DNA of 64,000 nt from Candidatus Omnitrophota bacterium (GCA_023818695.1 JAMWCF010000001.1:496001-560000), one strand, 5' to 3'; positions 1 through 11,644 are shown, counted from the stretch's first letter. Notes: generated by a model not told the origin, from the letters alone. Numbers and translations: made by a program.

Positions 1-1169
<1,169 letters not shown>

Positions 1170-1182
1170 CGTCTTCCCATTA

Positions 1183-1653
1183 TTACCACCGGTAATGACT
1201 GAAAGCCTTGTTGGCTTCAGCCGACCGGTGCATATCGTCTTTCTTCTTGACCGCGGAACCCTGCCCCTGGTAGGCCGCCATAAACTCTTCCGCCAACCGG
1301 TCCTTCATCGGCTTGCCGGTCCGGCTCCTGGCGAAATCGCGCAGCCACCGCATGGCCAGAAAAGTTCCCCGGTCCTGCCGGACCTCCACGGGGACCTGAT
1401 AGGTGGCCCCTCCCACCCGGCGCGCCTTTACTTCCACATGGGGGCGGGCGTTTTCCAGCGCCTTCTGAAAAACTTCAAGCCGGTTCTCGACCTTCAACTT
1501 TTCCGCCGCCATATCCAGCGCGTCGTAAACGATTCTCTCGGCAATCGATTTCTTGCCCCTCATCATCGTCATGTTGATGAACTTCTGAACGGCCCGCGAA
1601 TTGTATTTCGCGTCCGGAAGAGACTGTCTTTTCCCAGACTGTTTCTTGCGCAC
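1183..1653 (-). CDS. rpsG: 30S ribosomal protein S7
   Basis: Primary 16S rRNA-binding protein of the small-subunit head. The 156-residue product has the usual S7 length and family sequence, with the RKKQSG start and the SHYRW C-terminus. I place the start at a GTG at 1653, preceded by AAGGA seven bases upstream and only four bases past the rpsL stop. The longer open frame upstream is rpsL in another frame. Part of rpsL-rpsG-fusA. Confidence 0.96.
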   Translation of the reverse strand: MRKKQSGKRQSLPDAKYNSRAVQKFINMTMMRGKKSIAERIVYDALDMAAEKLKVENRLEVFQKALENARPHVEVKARRVGGATYQVPVEVRQDRGTFLAMRWLRDFARSRTGKPMKDRLAEEFMAAYQGQGSAVKKKDDMHRSAEANKAFSHYRW

Positions 1654-1657
1654 TTTT

Positions 1658-2035
1658 TTATTCCTTCGGCCTTTTGGCCCCGTATTTCGACCTCGACTTG
1701 CGGCGGTTGTTGACGCCAGCCGAGTCCAAGGTCCCGCGGACGATGTGGTAGCGGACCCCCGGCAAATCCTTGACGCGCCCACCGCGCACCAGAACGATCG
1801 AGTGCTCCTGGAGATTATGCCCCTCGCCCGGAATGTAGGCGGTCACTTCCGTTTTATTCGTCAGACGCACGCGGGCGATTTTCCGAAGGGCCGAGTTCGG
1901 CTTCTTTGGCGTCATGGTGCGCACCTGGACGCACACGCCGCGGACTTGAGGCCGCGCTTCCAAAGCGGGCGATTTCGAACGCTTTCTTCTCTCTTTTCTT
2001 CCTTTGCGGATCAGCTGCGCGATTGTCGGACACAT
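1658..2035 (-). CDS. rpsL: 30S ribosomal protein S12
   Basis: Decoding-centre protein of the 30S subunit, 125 residues. The conserved TPKKPNSALRK and RVKDLPGVRYH segments are intact, including the Lys positions where streptomycin-resistance changes usually arise (wild type here) and the Asp that is methylthiolated in many bacteria. An extra Cys follows the initiator Met (MCPTIAQL). It starts six bases after the rpoC stop, so the rpoBC and str operons are fused into one run of genes. Confidence 0.97.
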   Translation of the reverse strand: MCPTIAQLIRKGRKERRKRSKSPALEARPQVRGVCVQVRTMTPKKPNSALRKIARVRLTNKTEVTAYIPGEGHNLQEHSIVLVRGGRVKDLPGVRYHIVRGTLDSAGVNNRRKSRSKYGAKRPKE

Positions 2036-2041
2036 GGCCGG

Positions 2042-5000
2042 TTAAGTATTTTCCTCCCCGTTGTCTGCCTTTTCCGCCTCCGGCAAAGTCTCCTGCGGCG
2101 GCTCCTCTGGAGCGTGCTTGACCACCTCCATGTGACTGTGGTCTGCGAAACCGGTCCCCACAGGCACCAGGTGCCCCATGATGACGTTCTCCTTCAATCC
2201 CACCAGATCGTCCCTCTTCCCGGAGGCAGCCGCCTCCGTCAGGATCCGAGTGGTTTCCTGAAAGCTGGCGGCCGAGATGAAGCTCTCGGTGGACAGGGAG
2301 GCCTTGGTGATCCCTAAGAGCAGCTGCGTCGCGGAAGCCGGCTTTCCGCCCCTCTTCGACACCCGTTCGTTCTCCTCCTGGAAGCGCCACTTGTCGACCT
2401 GGCTGCCGACCAGGAACTCCGTGTCCCCGGCGTCATCGATGCGCACCTTGCGCAGCATCTGGCGGACGATCACCTCGATATGCTTGTCGTTGATCCGCAC
2501 GCCCTGAAGGCGGTACACCTCCTGGATCTCATTGACGAGGTACTCCTGCAGCTTTTTGTCCCCTCCGATCCGGAGGATGTCCTGCGGGACGATCGGCCCG
2601 TCGATCAGCGGCTGGCCCGATACCACCCAGTCTCCCTTGTAGACATTCAGGTGCTTTCCATGTGGGATCACATACTCCCGCTTCATGCCGGTCGGGCTCT
2701 TGATGATAACCCTGCGCTGTCCCTTCTTCGCTTCACCGAACTCGACCACTCCGTCGATTTCGCTGATGATGGCCGGATCTTTAGGGCGACGGGCCTCAAA
2801 CAGCTCCGCCACGCGGGGCAGACCGCCGGTGATGTCTTTCGTCTTCGTCATTACGCGCGGAGTCTTCGCCAGCAGGTCCCCGGCCTCCACCTTCTGGCCG
2901 TCCTTCACGACCACATGAGCGCCGGCCGGAATCGGATAGATCGCCAAAACCTCCCCCTGGTTGTCCTCAAGCACCAGTTGGGGATGGAAATCGCCCCTGT
3001 GCTCCATCACGATCCGGTCGGGAAGGCCGGTCGTCGGGTCGATGTCCGTCCGCACGGTGATCCCCTCCTTCAGATCCTCGAACCGAACCTTTCCGCCACC
3101 TTCCGTCAGAATCGGGACGGTGTACGGGTCCCACCGGATAAAAACTTCATCCTTGTTGATCTTGTCCCCATCCACGTGCTTCAGGATGGCCCCGGAAGGC
3201 ACGACGTACCGCTCCAGCTCCCTGGCGTTCTCATCATTGATGGAAACCTGGCCGTTGCGGTTGAGAACCACGTAATCCTTGCCCTTCTGAACGTAGCGGA
3301 CATTGTGTAACTTCAAAAATCCTTTGTTCTTGGCCTTGATCTGGGAGGTTTCCACAACCCGGAAAGCGGTCCCGCCGATGTGGAATGTCCTCATCGTCAG
3401 CTGGGTTCCCGGTTCGCCGATCGACTGGGCGGCGACGATCCCGACCGCCTCCCCCAAATCGACCAACCGGCCGGTGGCGAGATCTCGGCCGTAACATTTC
3501 ACACACACGCCGCGTTTCGATTCGCAGGTCAGGACCGACCGGATCCGGATCTTCTCGATGCCGGCCTGTTCAATCTTCTCGGCGATCTCTTCCGTGATCT
3601 CATTACCCGCCTCGATGATGATGGTGTCGGTGATGACATCGGCGATGTTATCCAGCACGACGCGGCCGATGATCCTCTCTTTCAAAGGCACCACCACCTC
3701 ATCTCCCTCCACGATGGCGCTGATCAGAATCCCGTTCAGAGTGCCACAGTCAACCTCCGACACCGACACATCCTGCGCCACATCGACCAGACGGCGCGTC
3801 AGGTAGCCGGAGTCGGCGGTCTTCAGCGCCGTGTCGGCCAACCCTTTGCGGGCCCCGTGGGTTGATATGAAATACTCCAGCACGGTCAGCCCCTCCCGAA
3901 AATTGGCGGTGATCGGACTCTCGATGATTTCACCGGACGGCTTGGCCATGAGCCCTCGCATCCCCGCCAGCTGACGGATCTGCTGCTTGGAACCCCGGGC
4001 GCCGGAATCGGCCATGAGATAGACGGAGTTGAACGGATCCATCTCGGTGAAAATTAAGTCGGACACCTTGTCGGTGGCGTGCGTCCAGATGTCGATGACC
4101 TTGTTGTAGCGCTCGCCATCGGTGATCAAACCCTTGCGGTACTGGTCTTCCACCTGGGCAACTTCCGCCCGGGCGTCCTGGATGATTCGGCTTTTGTCCT
4201 TCGGAATCTGCAGGTTGTCCACGCAGATGGACAATCCTCCGCGCGTGGCCATCTCAAAACCCAGGCGCTTGAGGACATCCAGCGTCTTGACGGTTTCCGT
4301 GTGCCCGAACTGTTTGTAGACCTGAATCACCAGGTCGCTCAAGGCCTTCTTATCCATCACATGGTTCTGGAAAGGGATCTTCACGGGCAGCTGGCTGTTA
4401 AAATAGATCCTCCCCACCGACGTTTCGATCCACTGGCCGTTGTCCCAGTATTTGACTTTCGTGTGAAGCGTCACATCTCCCTCTTCATACGCCAGAAGGG
4501 CCTCTTCCGCGGAACCGAAGGCGGCCCCCTCCCCTTTCGCCTTATTCTGGATACGCGTCAGATACGAACAACCCAAGACGATATCCTGGGTCGGAGTGAC
4601 GATCGGCTGGCCGTTGGACGGGGAAAAGATGTTGTTGGTAGACATCATCAGCAGCCGCGCTTCCATCTGTGCCTCGATGGAAAGAGGAACATGGACCGCC
4701 ATCTGGTCGCCGTCGAAATCGGCGTTGAAGGCGGTGCAAACCAGCGGATGGATCTTGATGGCTTTCCCTTCGATCAGGATCGGCTCAAAGGCCTGAATCC
4801 CGAGTCGGTGAAGTGTGGGCGCCCGGTTGAGCATCACCGGATGGTCCCGGATGACCTCTTCCAAGATATCCCACACCTCCAGACGAGCCCTTTCCACCAT
4901 CCGCTTGGCCGATTTGATGGTATGGACGAACCCGCGCTCACGCAGCTTCTTGATGATGAACGGTTCGAACAGCTCCAGCGCCATCTTTTTCGGCAGACCG

Positions 5001-6178
5001 CACTGATGGAGCTTCAGCTCAGGCCCGATGACGATGACGGAACGGCCTGAATAATCGACCCTCTTTCCCAGCAAGTTCTGCCGAAAGCGGCCTTGCTTGC
5101 CCTTGAGCATGTCGGCGAGCGACTTCAAGGGGCGGTTGCCGGCTCCCAGGACGGGGCGGCCGTGCCGGCCGTTGTCGAAGAGGGCGTCCACCGCCTCTTG
5201 GAGCATCCTCTTCTCGTTGCGAACGATCACGTCCGGCGCCTTGAGCTCGATCAATTTCTTGAGTCGGTTGTTCCTGTTGATGACGCGGCGGTACAGATCG
5301 TTCAGATCGGAGGTGGCGAAGCGTCCGCCGTCCAGCGGGACCAGCGGCCGCAGGTCCGGTGGGATCACCGGAATCACCGTCAGCACCATCCAATCCGGCT
5401 TGTTGCCGGATTTCCGGTAGCTGTCGACGACCTTCAGGGTCTTCACCAACTTCTTCTGGGCCTGCTCCCCTTTGGCCGTCTTCAGGTCCCTCTTGGCCTT
5501 CTCGACGATTTTGTCGAGATCCATATCCTTCAAAAGCATACGAACTGCCTCCGCCCCCATGGCCGCCTTGAAGCCATGACCGAATTTTTTCACGGACTCC
5601 TGATAGCGCTCCTCGGAAAGCAACTCCTTCTTGCGCAGCGGCGTGTCTCCTGGATCCACCACGACGTATTCCTCGTAGTAGATCACCCTCTCCAGATCCC
5701 GGAGATTCATGTCCAGAATGGTGCTCAAGCGGCTCGGGATCGCCTTGAAAAACCAGATGTGGGTGACGGGAGCGGCCAGTTCGATGTGACCCATCCGCTC
5801 GCGCCGGACATTCGAACGGGTGACCTCCACGCCGCAGCGGTCGCAGATGATCCCCTTATGCTTGACCCGTTTGTACTTGCCGCAGTTGCACTCCCAGTCT
5901 TTGGTCGGTCCGAAGATCTTCTCGCAGAACAGTCCGTCCTTTTCCGGCTTCAGGGTCCTGTAATTGATGGTCTCGGGCTTTCGGACCTCACCGCGGGACC
6001 AGGAACGGATCACTTCCGGAGAGGCCAGACGGATCGTGATGGCGTCAAAAGCGACCGATTCCTCTTCGGGGCCGGCTTCAGGGGTGACAATCCCCAGCCC
6101 GCGGGCCGCCCGTTCGATCTGTTCCCGGCTGGCCGGCTCTCCGGCTGTCGGATGAAGCTCTTTGGTCTTTTCGCTCAT
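2042..6178 (-). CDS. rpoC: DNA-directed RNA polymerase subunit beta'
   Basis: Catalytic clamp subunit of RNA polymerase, 1378 residues. The N-terminal zinc site (C97, C99, C112, C115) is followed by the bridge and lid regions and the invariant catalytic NADFDGDQM at residues 485-493. A second Cys cluster (CESKRGVCVKCYGRD) is present in the C-terminal half. It begins directly after the rpoB stop with no spacer, which implies coupled translation. No large lineage-specific insertion was evident. Confidence 0.98.
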   Translation of the reverse strand: MSEKTKELHPTAGEPASREQIERAARGLGIVTPEAGPEEESVAFDAITIRLASPEVIRSWSRGEVRKPETINYRTLKPEKDGLFCEKIFGPTKDWECNCGKYKRVKHKGIICDRCGVEVTRSNVRRERMGHIELAAPVTHIWFFKAIPSRLSTILDMNLRDLERVIYYEEYVVVDPGDTPLRKKELLSEERYQESVKKFGHGFKAAMGAEAVRMLLKDMDLDKIVEKAKRDLKTAKGEQAQKKLVKTLKVVDSYRKSGNKPDWMVLTVIPVIPPDLRPLVPLDGGRFATSDLNDLYRRVINRNNRLKKLIELKAPDVIVRNEKRMLQEAVDALFDNGRHGRPVLGAGNRPLKSLADMLKGKQGRFRQNLLGKRVDYSGRSVIVIGPELKLHQCGLPKKMALELFEPFIIKKLRERGFVHTIKSAKRMVERARLEVWDILEEVIRDHPVMLNRAPTLHRLGIQAFEPILIEGKAIKIHPLVCTAFNADFDGDQMAVHVPLSIEAQMEARLLMMSTNNIFSPSNGQPIVTPTQDIVLGCSYLTRIQNKAKGEGAAFGSAEEALLAYEEGDVTLHTKVKYWDNGQWIETSVGRIYFNSQLPVKIPFQNHVMDKKALSDLVIQVYKQFGHTETVKTLDVLKRLGFEMATRGGLSICVDNLQIPKDKSRIIQDARAEVAQVEDQYRKGLITDGERYNKVIDIWTHATDKVSDLIFTEMDPFNSVYLMADSGARGSKQQIRQLAGMRGLMAKPSGEIIESPITANFREGLTVLEYFISTHGARKGLADTALKTADSGYLTRRLVDVAQDVSVSEVDCGTLNGILISAIVEGDEVVVPLKERIIGRVVLDNIADVITDTIIIEAGNEITEEIAEKIEQAGIEKIRIRSVLTCESKRGVCVKCYGRDLATGRLVDLGEAVGIVAAQSIGEPGTQLTMRTFHIGGTAFRVVETSQIKAKNKGFLKLHNVRYVQKGKDYVVLNRNGQVSINDENARELERYVVPSGAILKHVDGDKINKDEVFIRWDPYTVPILTEGGGKVRFEDLKEGITVRTDIDPTTGLPDRIVMEHRGDFHPQLVLEDNQGEVLAIYPIPAGAHVVVKDGQKVEAGDLLAKTPRVMTKTKDITGGLPRVAELFEARRPKDPAIISEIDGVVEFGEAKKGQRRVIIKSPTGMKREYVIPHGKHLNVYKGDWVVSGQPLIDGPIVPQDILRIGGDKKLQEYLVNEIQEVYRLQGVRINDKHIEVIVRQMLRKVRIDDAGDTEFLVGSQVDKWRFQEENERVSKRGGKPASATQLLLGITKASLSTESFISAASFQETTRILTEAAASGKRDDLVGLKENVIMGHLVPVGTGFADHSHMEVVKHAPEEPPQETLPEAEKADNGEENT

Positions 6179-9100
6179 CTATGACTCCCGCCGTTCTGTC
6201 CGTATATCCAGACCCAGGCTTTGCAGTTCCTTGACCAAAACATTGAACGATTCCGGAGTTCCCGGCTTCAGCGCATGCTCTCCTTTGACGATCGACTCGT
6301 AAATCCGGGTCCGGCCCACCACATCATCCGATTTGACGGTCAGCAGTTCCTGCAGGGTATAAGCGGCGCCGTACGCCTCCAGCGCCCACACTTCCATCTC
6401 GCCAAAACGCTGTCCGCCGAACTGGGCCTTGCCTCCCAGCGGCTGCTGGGTCACGAGGGAATAGGGGCCGATCGACCTGGCATGGATCTTGTCGTCCACC
6501 AGATGGGCCAGCTTCATCATGTAGATGTAGCCCACCGTCACCTTCTGGTCGAACTCCTTGCCCACCATGCCGTCGCGCAAAACAATCTGTCCATCCTCGG
6601 GCAGACCCGCCTCTTTCAAAAGCTTCTTGACCTCGGATTCGCGCGCGCCGTCGAAGACAGGCGAAGAGATCTGCAGCCCCAGCGCTTTGGCCGCCCAGCC
6701 CAGATGTGTTTCCAGGATCTGTCCCACGTTCATGCGAGAGGGAACACCCAGCGGATTGAGCACAATTTCCACGGGGGTGCCGTCCGGCAAGAACGGCATA
6801 TCCTCTTCCGGCAGAATCTTGGCAATCACTCCCTTATTTCCATGGCGGCCCGCGATCTTGTCCCCCACCTGCACTTTCCGCTTGGAAGCCACGTAGACGA
6901 CGACCTTCTTCAAAACCCCCGGCGGCAGCTCGTCACCCCGCTTGAGCTGCTCGATCTCCCTGTTTTCCTCATAACTGATCTCATCCAGCTGATCGTTCAG
7001 GAACCGCAGTGACCGGCGCACCTCCTCCTCTTTCTCCTTGTCCGCCAGCCGGATCTCCTCCAAATCGGCGTTTTCGAGCTTGGCGAGGTCGGACGCCTTA
7101 ACCGTGTGCCCCTGTGAAATCAGCGGGTTCCCCGAGTCCTGGTCGACAATGGCGTTTTCCAGCTTCTGCCCGACGATGAGCCGGCTCAAGGCCTTCAGGC
7201 GTTCCTTCTTCAAGCTCTTGATCTGGGATTGGTACCTCTTATGGATCGCCTCGATCTTGGTCTGCTCCTCGGCGATCTCTTCCTTGGATCTCGGCTTCGG
7301 CTTTTTCCGGCTGAAGACCCTGACATCCACGATGATTCCCTCGACCCCCGGCGGCACCACCAGCGAAGCATCCCGGACGTCACCGGCCTTCTCTCCGAAG
7401 ATCGCCCTCAACAGACGCTCTTCCGGGGACTGCTCGGTTTCCGATTTCGGGACCACCTTGCCGACCAGGATGTCGCCGGGATGCACCTCCGCCCCGATGC
7501 GAATGATCCCATTCTCATCCAAGTCCTTCAGGGCATCCTCCCCAACATTCGCAATGTCGCGGGTGATCTCTTCGTTCCCTAAGCGGGTGTCCCGGGCCTC
7601 GATCTCGAACTCCTCGATATGGACGGAGGTAAAGACGTCTTCTTTCACAAGACGCTCGCTGATGAGAATGGCGTCCTCGAAGTTGTATCCCCGCCAGGAC
7701 ATGAAGGCAACCAGCAGGTTACGGCCCAAAGCCAGCAGACCGTTGTCCGTCCCGGCCCCGTCGGCGATCACCTGCCCCTTTTTCACCTTCTCGCCCACTT
7801 TGACCAGCGGCCGCTGGTTGATGCTGGTGTTGGCGTTGGAGCGCTGAAACTTCCGAAGCGGGTAAACGCGACGGTCGATGACGATCTGATCCGACTGCAC
7901 TTCCTTGACAACCCCCGCCTCTTCGGCTACCACGACGGTGCCTGAATCAACCGCCACCGGCTGCTCCATCCCAGTGCCGATCAGAGGGGCTTCCGGAAAC
8001 AGCAGAGGAACCGCCTGACGCTGCATGTTGGAACCCATCAACGCCCTGTTCGCGTCATCATGCTCCAGGAAAGGAATTAAGGAAGCGGCGACGGAAACCA
8101 GCTGTTTGGGGGAGATGTCCTTAAAGTTCACTTCCTCCGCCGGAATCGTCGGGAAATTCCCGCGGTGGCGGCACAGCACCAGCTTTTCGCTGAAACGACC
8201 AACCAGATTGTCGCCTCCCCTGGCGCTCTCCACGGGGGCGTTGGCCTGGGCGATCCGGTAGCGGTCCTCTTCGTCAGCGGAGAGGTACTTCACCGATTCC
8301 TTCACCCGGCCCTTCTCCACTTCAAAGTAGGGGGTTTCGATAAAACCGAACGAATTGACGCGGGCATAGGTGGAGAGACTGGCGATCAAGCCGATGTTCG
8401 GGCCTTCCGGCGTTTCAATCGGACAGATCCGGCCGTAGTGGGAATAATGGACGTCGCGCACCTCGAAACCGGCCCGCTTCCTGGAAAGCCCGCCCGGCCC
8501 GAGCGCGGAGAGCCGCCGTTTGTGGGTCAACTCCGCCAGGGGGTTGGTTTGGTCCAGAAACTGCGACAACTGGGAGCGGCCGAAAAAGTCCCGGATCAAG
8601 CTCGAAACCAGCTTGGCGTTGACCAGTTGATGCGGCATGACGGCGTCCAGATCGTAGATGCCCATCCTTTCGCGAACCGACCGCTCCACCCTCGCTAAAG
8701 CCATCCGGAACTGGTTCTGGAGAAGCTCGCACACCGTCCGAATCCTCCGGGAACCCAGATGATCGATATCATCCACATCCCCCTGGCCGGCCTTGAGGTT
8801 CAGCAGGTATTTGAGGGTTTCCAGGACGGTCTGCGGGTCCAGGACCCGGTCGTTCAGGTCCCTCTTCATGCCGAGCTTCCGGCTCAAGATGTAGCGCCCC
8901 ACCCGGCCCAGGTCGTAGCGCTTCGGGTCCAGGTAGAGCCGTTCCAGCAAAGATTTCGCAGAGGTCAGCGTCGCTGGATCGCCCGGTCGGAGCTTGCGGA
9001 AGATGTCCAGGACGGAATCGTCGGCGGACCGCAGCCGGTCCTTCTCGAAAGTCCGTATGACCTCCGGGACGATCCTTTCCAAAACGTGGACCTCCCGGAT

Positions 9101-9895
9101 CTCGGAGTTCCACATCATGGTCAGATGCTCCTTGGCCAGCTTTTCGAAACGGGGGATCAAAACGGCCTGCGTCTGGGGATCGATGACATCCACAGCGAGA
9201 GTCCTGCCGACCAGGTCTTTGAGGTCCGTCAGCTCCTGCGCCTTGACCGTCTGGACGCCGCACAGCGCCTGAAGGATCTGCTCATCGGTGCCGGCGCCGA
9301 TGGCCCGCAGGAAGGTGGTGGCCAGAACTTTCCTTCTCCTGTCGATCAGCGCGTGAAGCGTATCGGTCAGATCAAACTCAAACTCCAGCCATGCTCCACG
9401 GTAAGGGATGATCCGGGCGGTGTACATCCTCTTGCCGTTGGGATGGATCTCCTCTTCGAAAAAGACGCCTGGTGAACGGTGCAGCTGGCTGACGACCACC
9501 CGCTCATCCCCGTTGATCACGAAGGTGCCTGTCGGAGTCATCAGCGGGATGTCTCCGAGATAGACCTCCTGCTCCCTCATCTCCTTGGGTGTCCGCAGGC
9601 GGAGCTTCACGCCCAGGGGAGCGGCATAGGTCAATCCACGGCGCTGCGATTCGGCTTGATCGTACTTCGGCTTGCCAATGGTGTAGTAGAGATACTCCAG
9701 CCGGTAGGTCCCGTCCGGGTTCTCGATCGGAAAGATCTCCTGGAAAACCTCCTGCAATCCCTTGTTCTCCCGCCGGGTTCTCGGAACATCCATCTGCAGG
9801 AATTCCTTGAAGGAATCCGTTTGGATTTCCAGAAGGTACGGAAGATTGAATTTTTCGGAGATTCGTCCGAAATCCTTCTTTGTCATGACAGCCAT
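6179..9895 (-). CDS. rpoB: DNA-directed RNA polymerase subunit beta
   Basis: Beta subunit of RNA polymerase, 1238 residues. The rifampicin-binding cluster reads SQLSQFLDQTNPLAELTHKR and then RLSALGPGGL, so the residues matching E. coli D516, H526 and S531 are the sensitive forms. The conserved GRICPIETPEGPNIGLI, and the C-terminal GGKAQFGGQRFGEMEVWAL that contacts beta', are intact. The first ATG at 9895 gives MAVMTKKDF; the internal Met four codons later is an alternative start. Thirty bases separate it from rplL. Confidence 0.98.
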   Translation of the reverse strand: MAVMTKKDFGRISEKFNLPYLLEIQTDSFKEFLQMDVPRTRRENKGLQEVFQEIFPIENPDGTYRLEYLYYTIGKPKYDQAESQRRGLTYAAPLGVKLRLRTPKEMREQEVYLGDIPLMTPTGTFVINGDERVVVSQLHRSPGVFFEEEIHPNGKRMYTARIIPYRGAWLEFEFDLTDTLHALIDRRRKVLATTFLRAIGAGTDEQILQALCGVQTVKAQELTDLKDLVGRTLAVDVIDPQTQAVLIPRFEKLAKEHLTMMWNSEIREVHVLERIVPEVIRTFEKDRLRSADDSVLDIFRKLRPGDPATLTSAKSLLERLYLDPKRYDLGRVGRYILSRKLGMKRDLNDRVLDPQTVLETLKYLLNLKAGQGDVDDIDHLGSRRIRTVCELLQNQFRMALARVERSVRERMGIYDLDAVMPHQLVNAKLVSSLIRDFFGRSQLSQFLDQTNPLAELTHKRRLSALGPGGLSRKRAGFEVRDVHYSHYGRICPIETPEGPNIGLIASLSTYARVNSFGFIETPYFEVEKGRVKESVKYLSADEEDRYRIAQANAPVESARGGDNLVGRFSEKLVLCRHRGNFPTIPAEEVNFKDISPKQLVSVAASLIPFLEHDDANRALMGSNMQRQAVPLLFPEAPLIGTGMEQPVAVDSGTVVVAEEAGVVKEVQSDQIVIDRRVYPLRKFQRSNANTSINQRPLVKVGEKVKKGQVIADGAGTDNGLLALGRNLLVAFMSWRGYNFEDAILISERLVKEDVFTSVHIEEFEIEARDTRLGNEEITRDIANVGEDALKDLDENGIIRIGAEVHPGDILVGKVVPKSETEQSPEERLLRAIFGEKAGDVRDASLVVPPGVEGIIVDVRVFSRKKPKPRSKEEIAEEQTKIEAIHKRYQSQIKSLKKERLKALSRLIVGQKLENAIVDQDSGNPLISQGHTVKASDLAKLENADLEEIRLADKEKEEEVRRSLRFLNDQLDEISYEENREIEQLKRGDELPPGVLKKVVVYVASKRKVQVGDKIAGRHGNKGVIAKILPEEDMPFLPDGTPVEIVLNPLGVPSRMNVGQILETHLGWAAKALGLQISSPVFDGARESEVKKLLKEAGLPEDGQIVLRDGMVGKEFDQKVTVGYIYMMKLAHLVDDKIHARSIGPYSLVTQQPLGGKAQFGGQRFGEMEVWALEAYGAAYTLQELLTVKSDDVVGRTRIYESIVKGEHALKPGTPESFNVLVKELQSLGLDIRTERRES

Positions 9896-9925
9896 TGGGC
9901 CCTCTCCCTCAAAGAACCGGTCCGG

Positions 9926-10318
9926 TTACTTTAGCTCGACCTTGGCACCCGCAGCTTCCAGTTTCTCTTTCATCGTCTTGGCTTCGTCCTTAGTGGCGCC
10001 GGCCTTGATCGGCTTCGGGGCGCTGTCCACAAGGTCCTTGGCTTCCTTCAACCCGAGGGTGGTCACTTCGCGCAGCGCTTTAATGACGTTAATCTTGTTG
10101 GCGCCCACTTCGGCGAGAATGACATCAAAGGAATCCTTCTCCTCGGCCGCAGCCGCTCCGGGCGCCGCGCCGGCGGCACCACCGGCGACCGCCACAGGGG
10201 CCATCGCCGCGGCGGAAACGCCGAATTTCTCCTCGATTCCTTTCACCAGATTGTTCAAATCGAGAACCGACCAGCTTTCGATCGATTCCAGAACGTCGTT
10301 CACCGTTACCTTCGCCAT
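9926..10318 (-). CDS. rplL: 50S ribosomal protein L7/L12
   Basis: Stalk protein that recruits translational GTPases; 130 residues. The N-terminal dimerisation helix is followed by an Ala/Gly-rich hinge (about residues 36-58) and the C-terminal factor-binding domain with KINVIKALREVTTLGLKEAK. The start is the ATG at 10318 (MAKVTVNDV); the longer open frame runs into rplJ. A short inverted repeat (AACCGG/CCGGTT, 9915-9927) overlaps the stop codon, in the place where rplL-rpoB attenuators are often found, but it is too short for me to call. Confidence 0.96.
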   Translation of the reverse strand: MAKVTVNDVLESIESWSVLDLNNLVKGIEEKFGVSAAAMAPVAVAGGAAGAAPGAAAAEEKDSFDVILAEVGANKINVIKALREVTTLGLKEAKDLVDSAPKPIKAGATKDEAKTMKEKLEAAGAKVELK

Positions 10319-10358
10319 TGTCGTACTCTCCTTCTTTCTTTGGACACCGCGTGCTAAA

Positions 10359-10952
10359 TTATGAAGCCGGTTTCTCCTGCTTCCCTTCCTTTTCCCGCTT
10401 CTGGGCCAGCGCCTTGAAGGCCAGAGCCGCTTCCCGGATCGGGGCCTGCAAGACCACCGCCAGGTTCCTGATGGGCCCCTGCAGAAGACCGGCCAGCTGG
10501 GATAGCAGCACCTCCCGGGACGGCAGCTTGGAGAGGGCAATCAGCTGATCTTTCGAATAAAACTGGCCCTCTAGGATCCCTCCCTGGATGACAAATCCTT
10601 CATGATCCTTCTGAAAGGTGGCCAACAGCTTGCAGACCTTCGCCGCGTCCCCCTTCACCGGGGAGATCGCGCAGGTCCCTTCAAACAGTTTCTCCATATC
10701 CTGCCACCCCTGCTCACGGCAGAGGATCCTGGAGATGCTGTTCTTGGCGATCATGAAGTTGGAGTCGATATCGCGCAGCGAAAAGCGCAGCCGGTTCAAC
10801 TCCCGGGCCGGCACCTTCTGGACGCTGCTAACCACCACGGCGCCGGACGCTTCCACCTGGGCTTTCAATTCCCGGTAAATCGAAGACCGCGCCAATATCC
10901 CGGCACGGATCTTATTCGGTGCGGCAGACACTGCTTCGGTCTTCGGGTTCAT
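10359..10952 (-). CDS. rplJ: 50S ribosomal protein L10
   Basis: Base of the ribosomal stalk that anchors L7/L12 dimers, 197 residues. The N-terminal rRNA/L11-contacting domain (KNSISRI, FEGTCAI) is followed by a C-terminal helix for L12 binding and a charged EKEGKQEKPAS tail. The start overlaps the rplA stop by four bases (ATGA), so there is no room here for the long L10 leader used for autoregulation in enterobacteria. Confidence 0.95.
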   Translation of the reverse strand: MNPKTEAVSAAPNKIRAGILARSSIYRELKAQVEASGAVVVSSVQKVPARELNRLRFSLRDIDSNFMIAKNSISRILCREQGWQDMEKLFEGTCAISPVKGDAAKVCKLLATFQKDHEGFVIQGGILEGQFYSKDQLIALSKLPSREVLLSQLAGLLQGPIRNLAVVLQAPIREAALAFKALAQKREKEGKQEKPAS

Positions 10953-11644
10953 AACTCGGGCCTCCCTTCGGCCGGATCCACCTTCACGCCGGGACCCATC
11001 GTGGAAGAAAGAGCCACGCTCTTGACGTACCTTCCTTTTACAGCAGGCGGTCTGGCCTTCCAGATCGCTTCCAGAACACTCCGGCCGTTGGCCTCAATCG
11101 CCTCGGGCGGGAAAGAAAGCTTACCTATCCCCAAGTGGATGTCCCCCTGCTTGTCGATCTTGAACTCCACTTTCCCCCTCTTGGCATCCTGGACCGCTCT
11201 GGCGACATCCGGCGTGACGGTCCCAGTCTTGGGGCTTGGCATCAGACCCTTGGGTCCCAAGACCTTACCCAGCTTCCCGACCTCTTTCATGAGATCCGGC
11301 GTCGAAATGACGACGTCAAAATCGGTCCATCCGCCCTGCACCTTCGCCAACAGATCCTCGGCCCCAACATAATCGGCTCCTGCCTCTTTCGCGGCCCGCT
11401 CGGCATCCCCTTTGGCGAAAACAAGGATTTTGACTGTTTTGCCGGTGCCGTGGGGCAGAACAACGGTGCCCCGCACCATCTGATCGGTCTGCTTGATATC
11501 GACGTCCAGATCGACGGAAAGCTCCACCGTCTGGTCAAACTTGACCGGCGGCGCCTGCTTGATCAACCCCACCGCTTCTTTCAGCGAATAAAACGGTTTG
11601 CTCCTGTCCACCACCGCCGAAACGGCCTTCATCCTCTTGCTCAT
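10949..11644 (-). CDS. rplA: 50S ribosomal protein L1
   Basis: L1 stalk protein that moves with E-site tRNA, and in many bacteria a translational repressor of rplKA. 231 residues, standard length, with conserved LPHGTGK and GPKGLMPSPKTGTV. It overlaps rplK and rplJ by four bases each. Confidence 0.96.
   Translation of the reverse strand: MSKRMKAVSAVVDRSKPFYSLKEAVGLIKQAPPVKFDQTVELSVDLDVDIKQTDQMVRGTVVLPHGTGKTVKILVFAKGDAERAAKEAGADYVGAEDLLAKVQGGWTDFDVVISTPDLMKEVGKLGKVLGPKGLMPSPKTGTVTPDVARAVQDAKRGKVEFKIDKQGDIHLGIGKLSFPPEAIEANGRSVLEAIWKARPPAVKGRYVKSVALSSTMGPGVKVDPAEGRPEL

Noticed and set aside
9915..9927. AACCGG/CCGGTT inverted repeat between rplL and rpoB as an attenuator
   Set aside because: Short, overlaps the rplL stop and is followed only by a weak T-run; the position is suggestive but the evidence is too thin.
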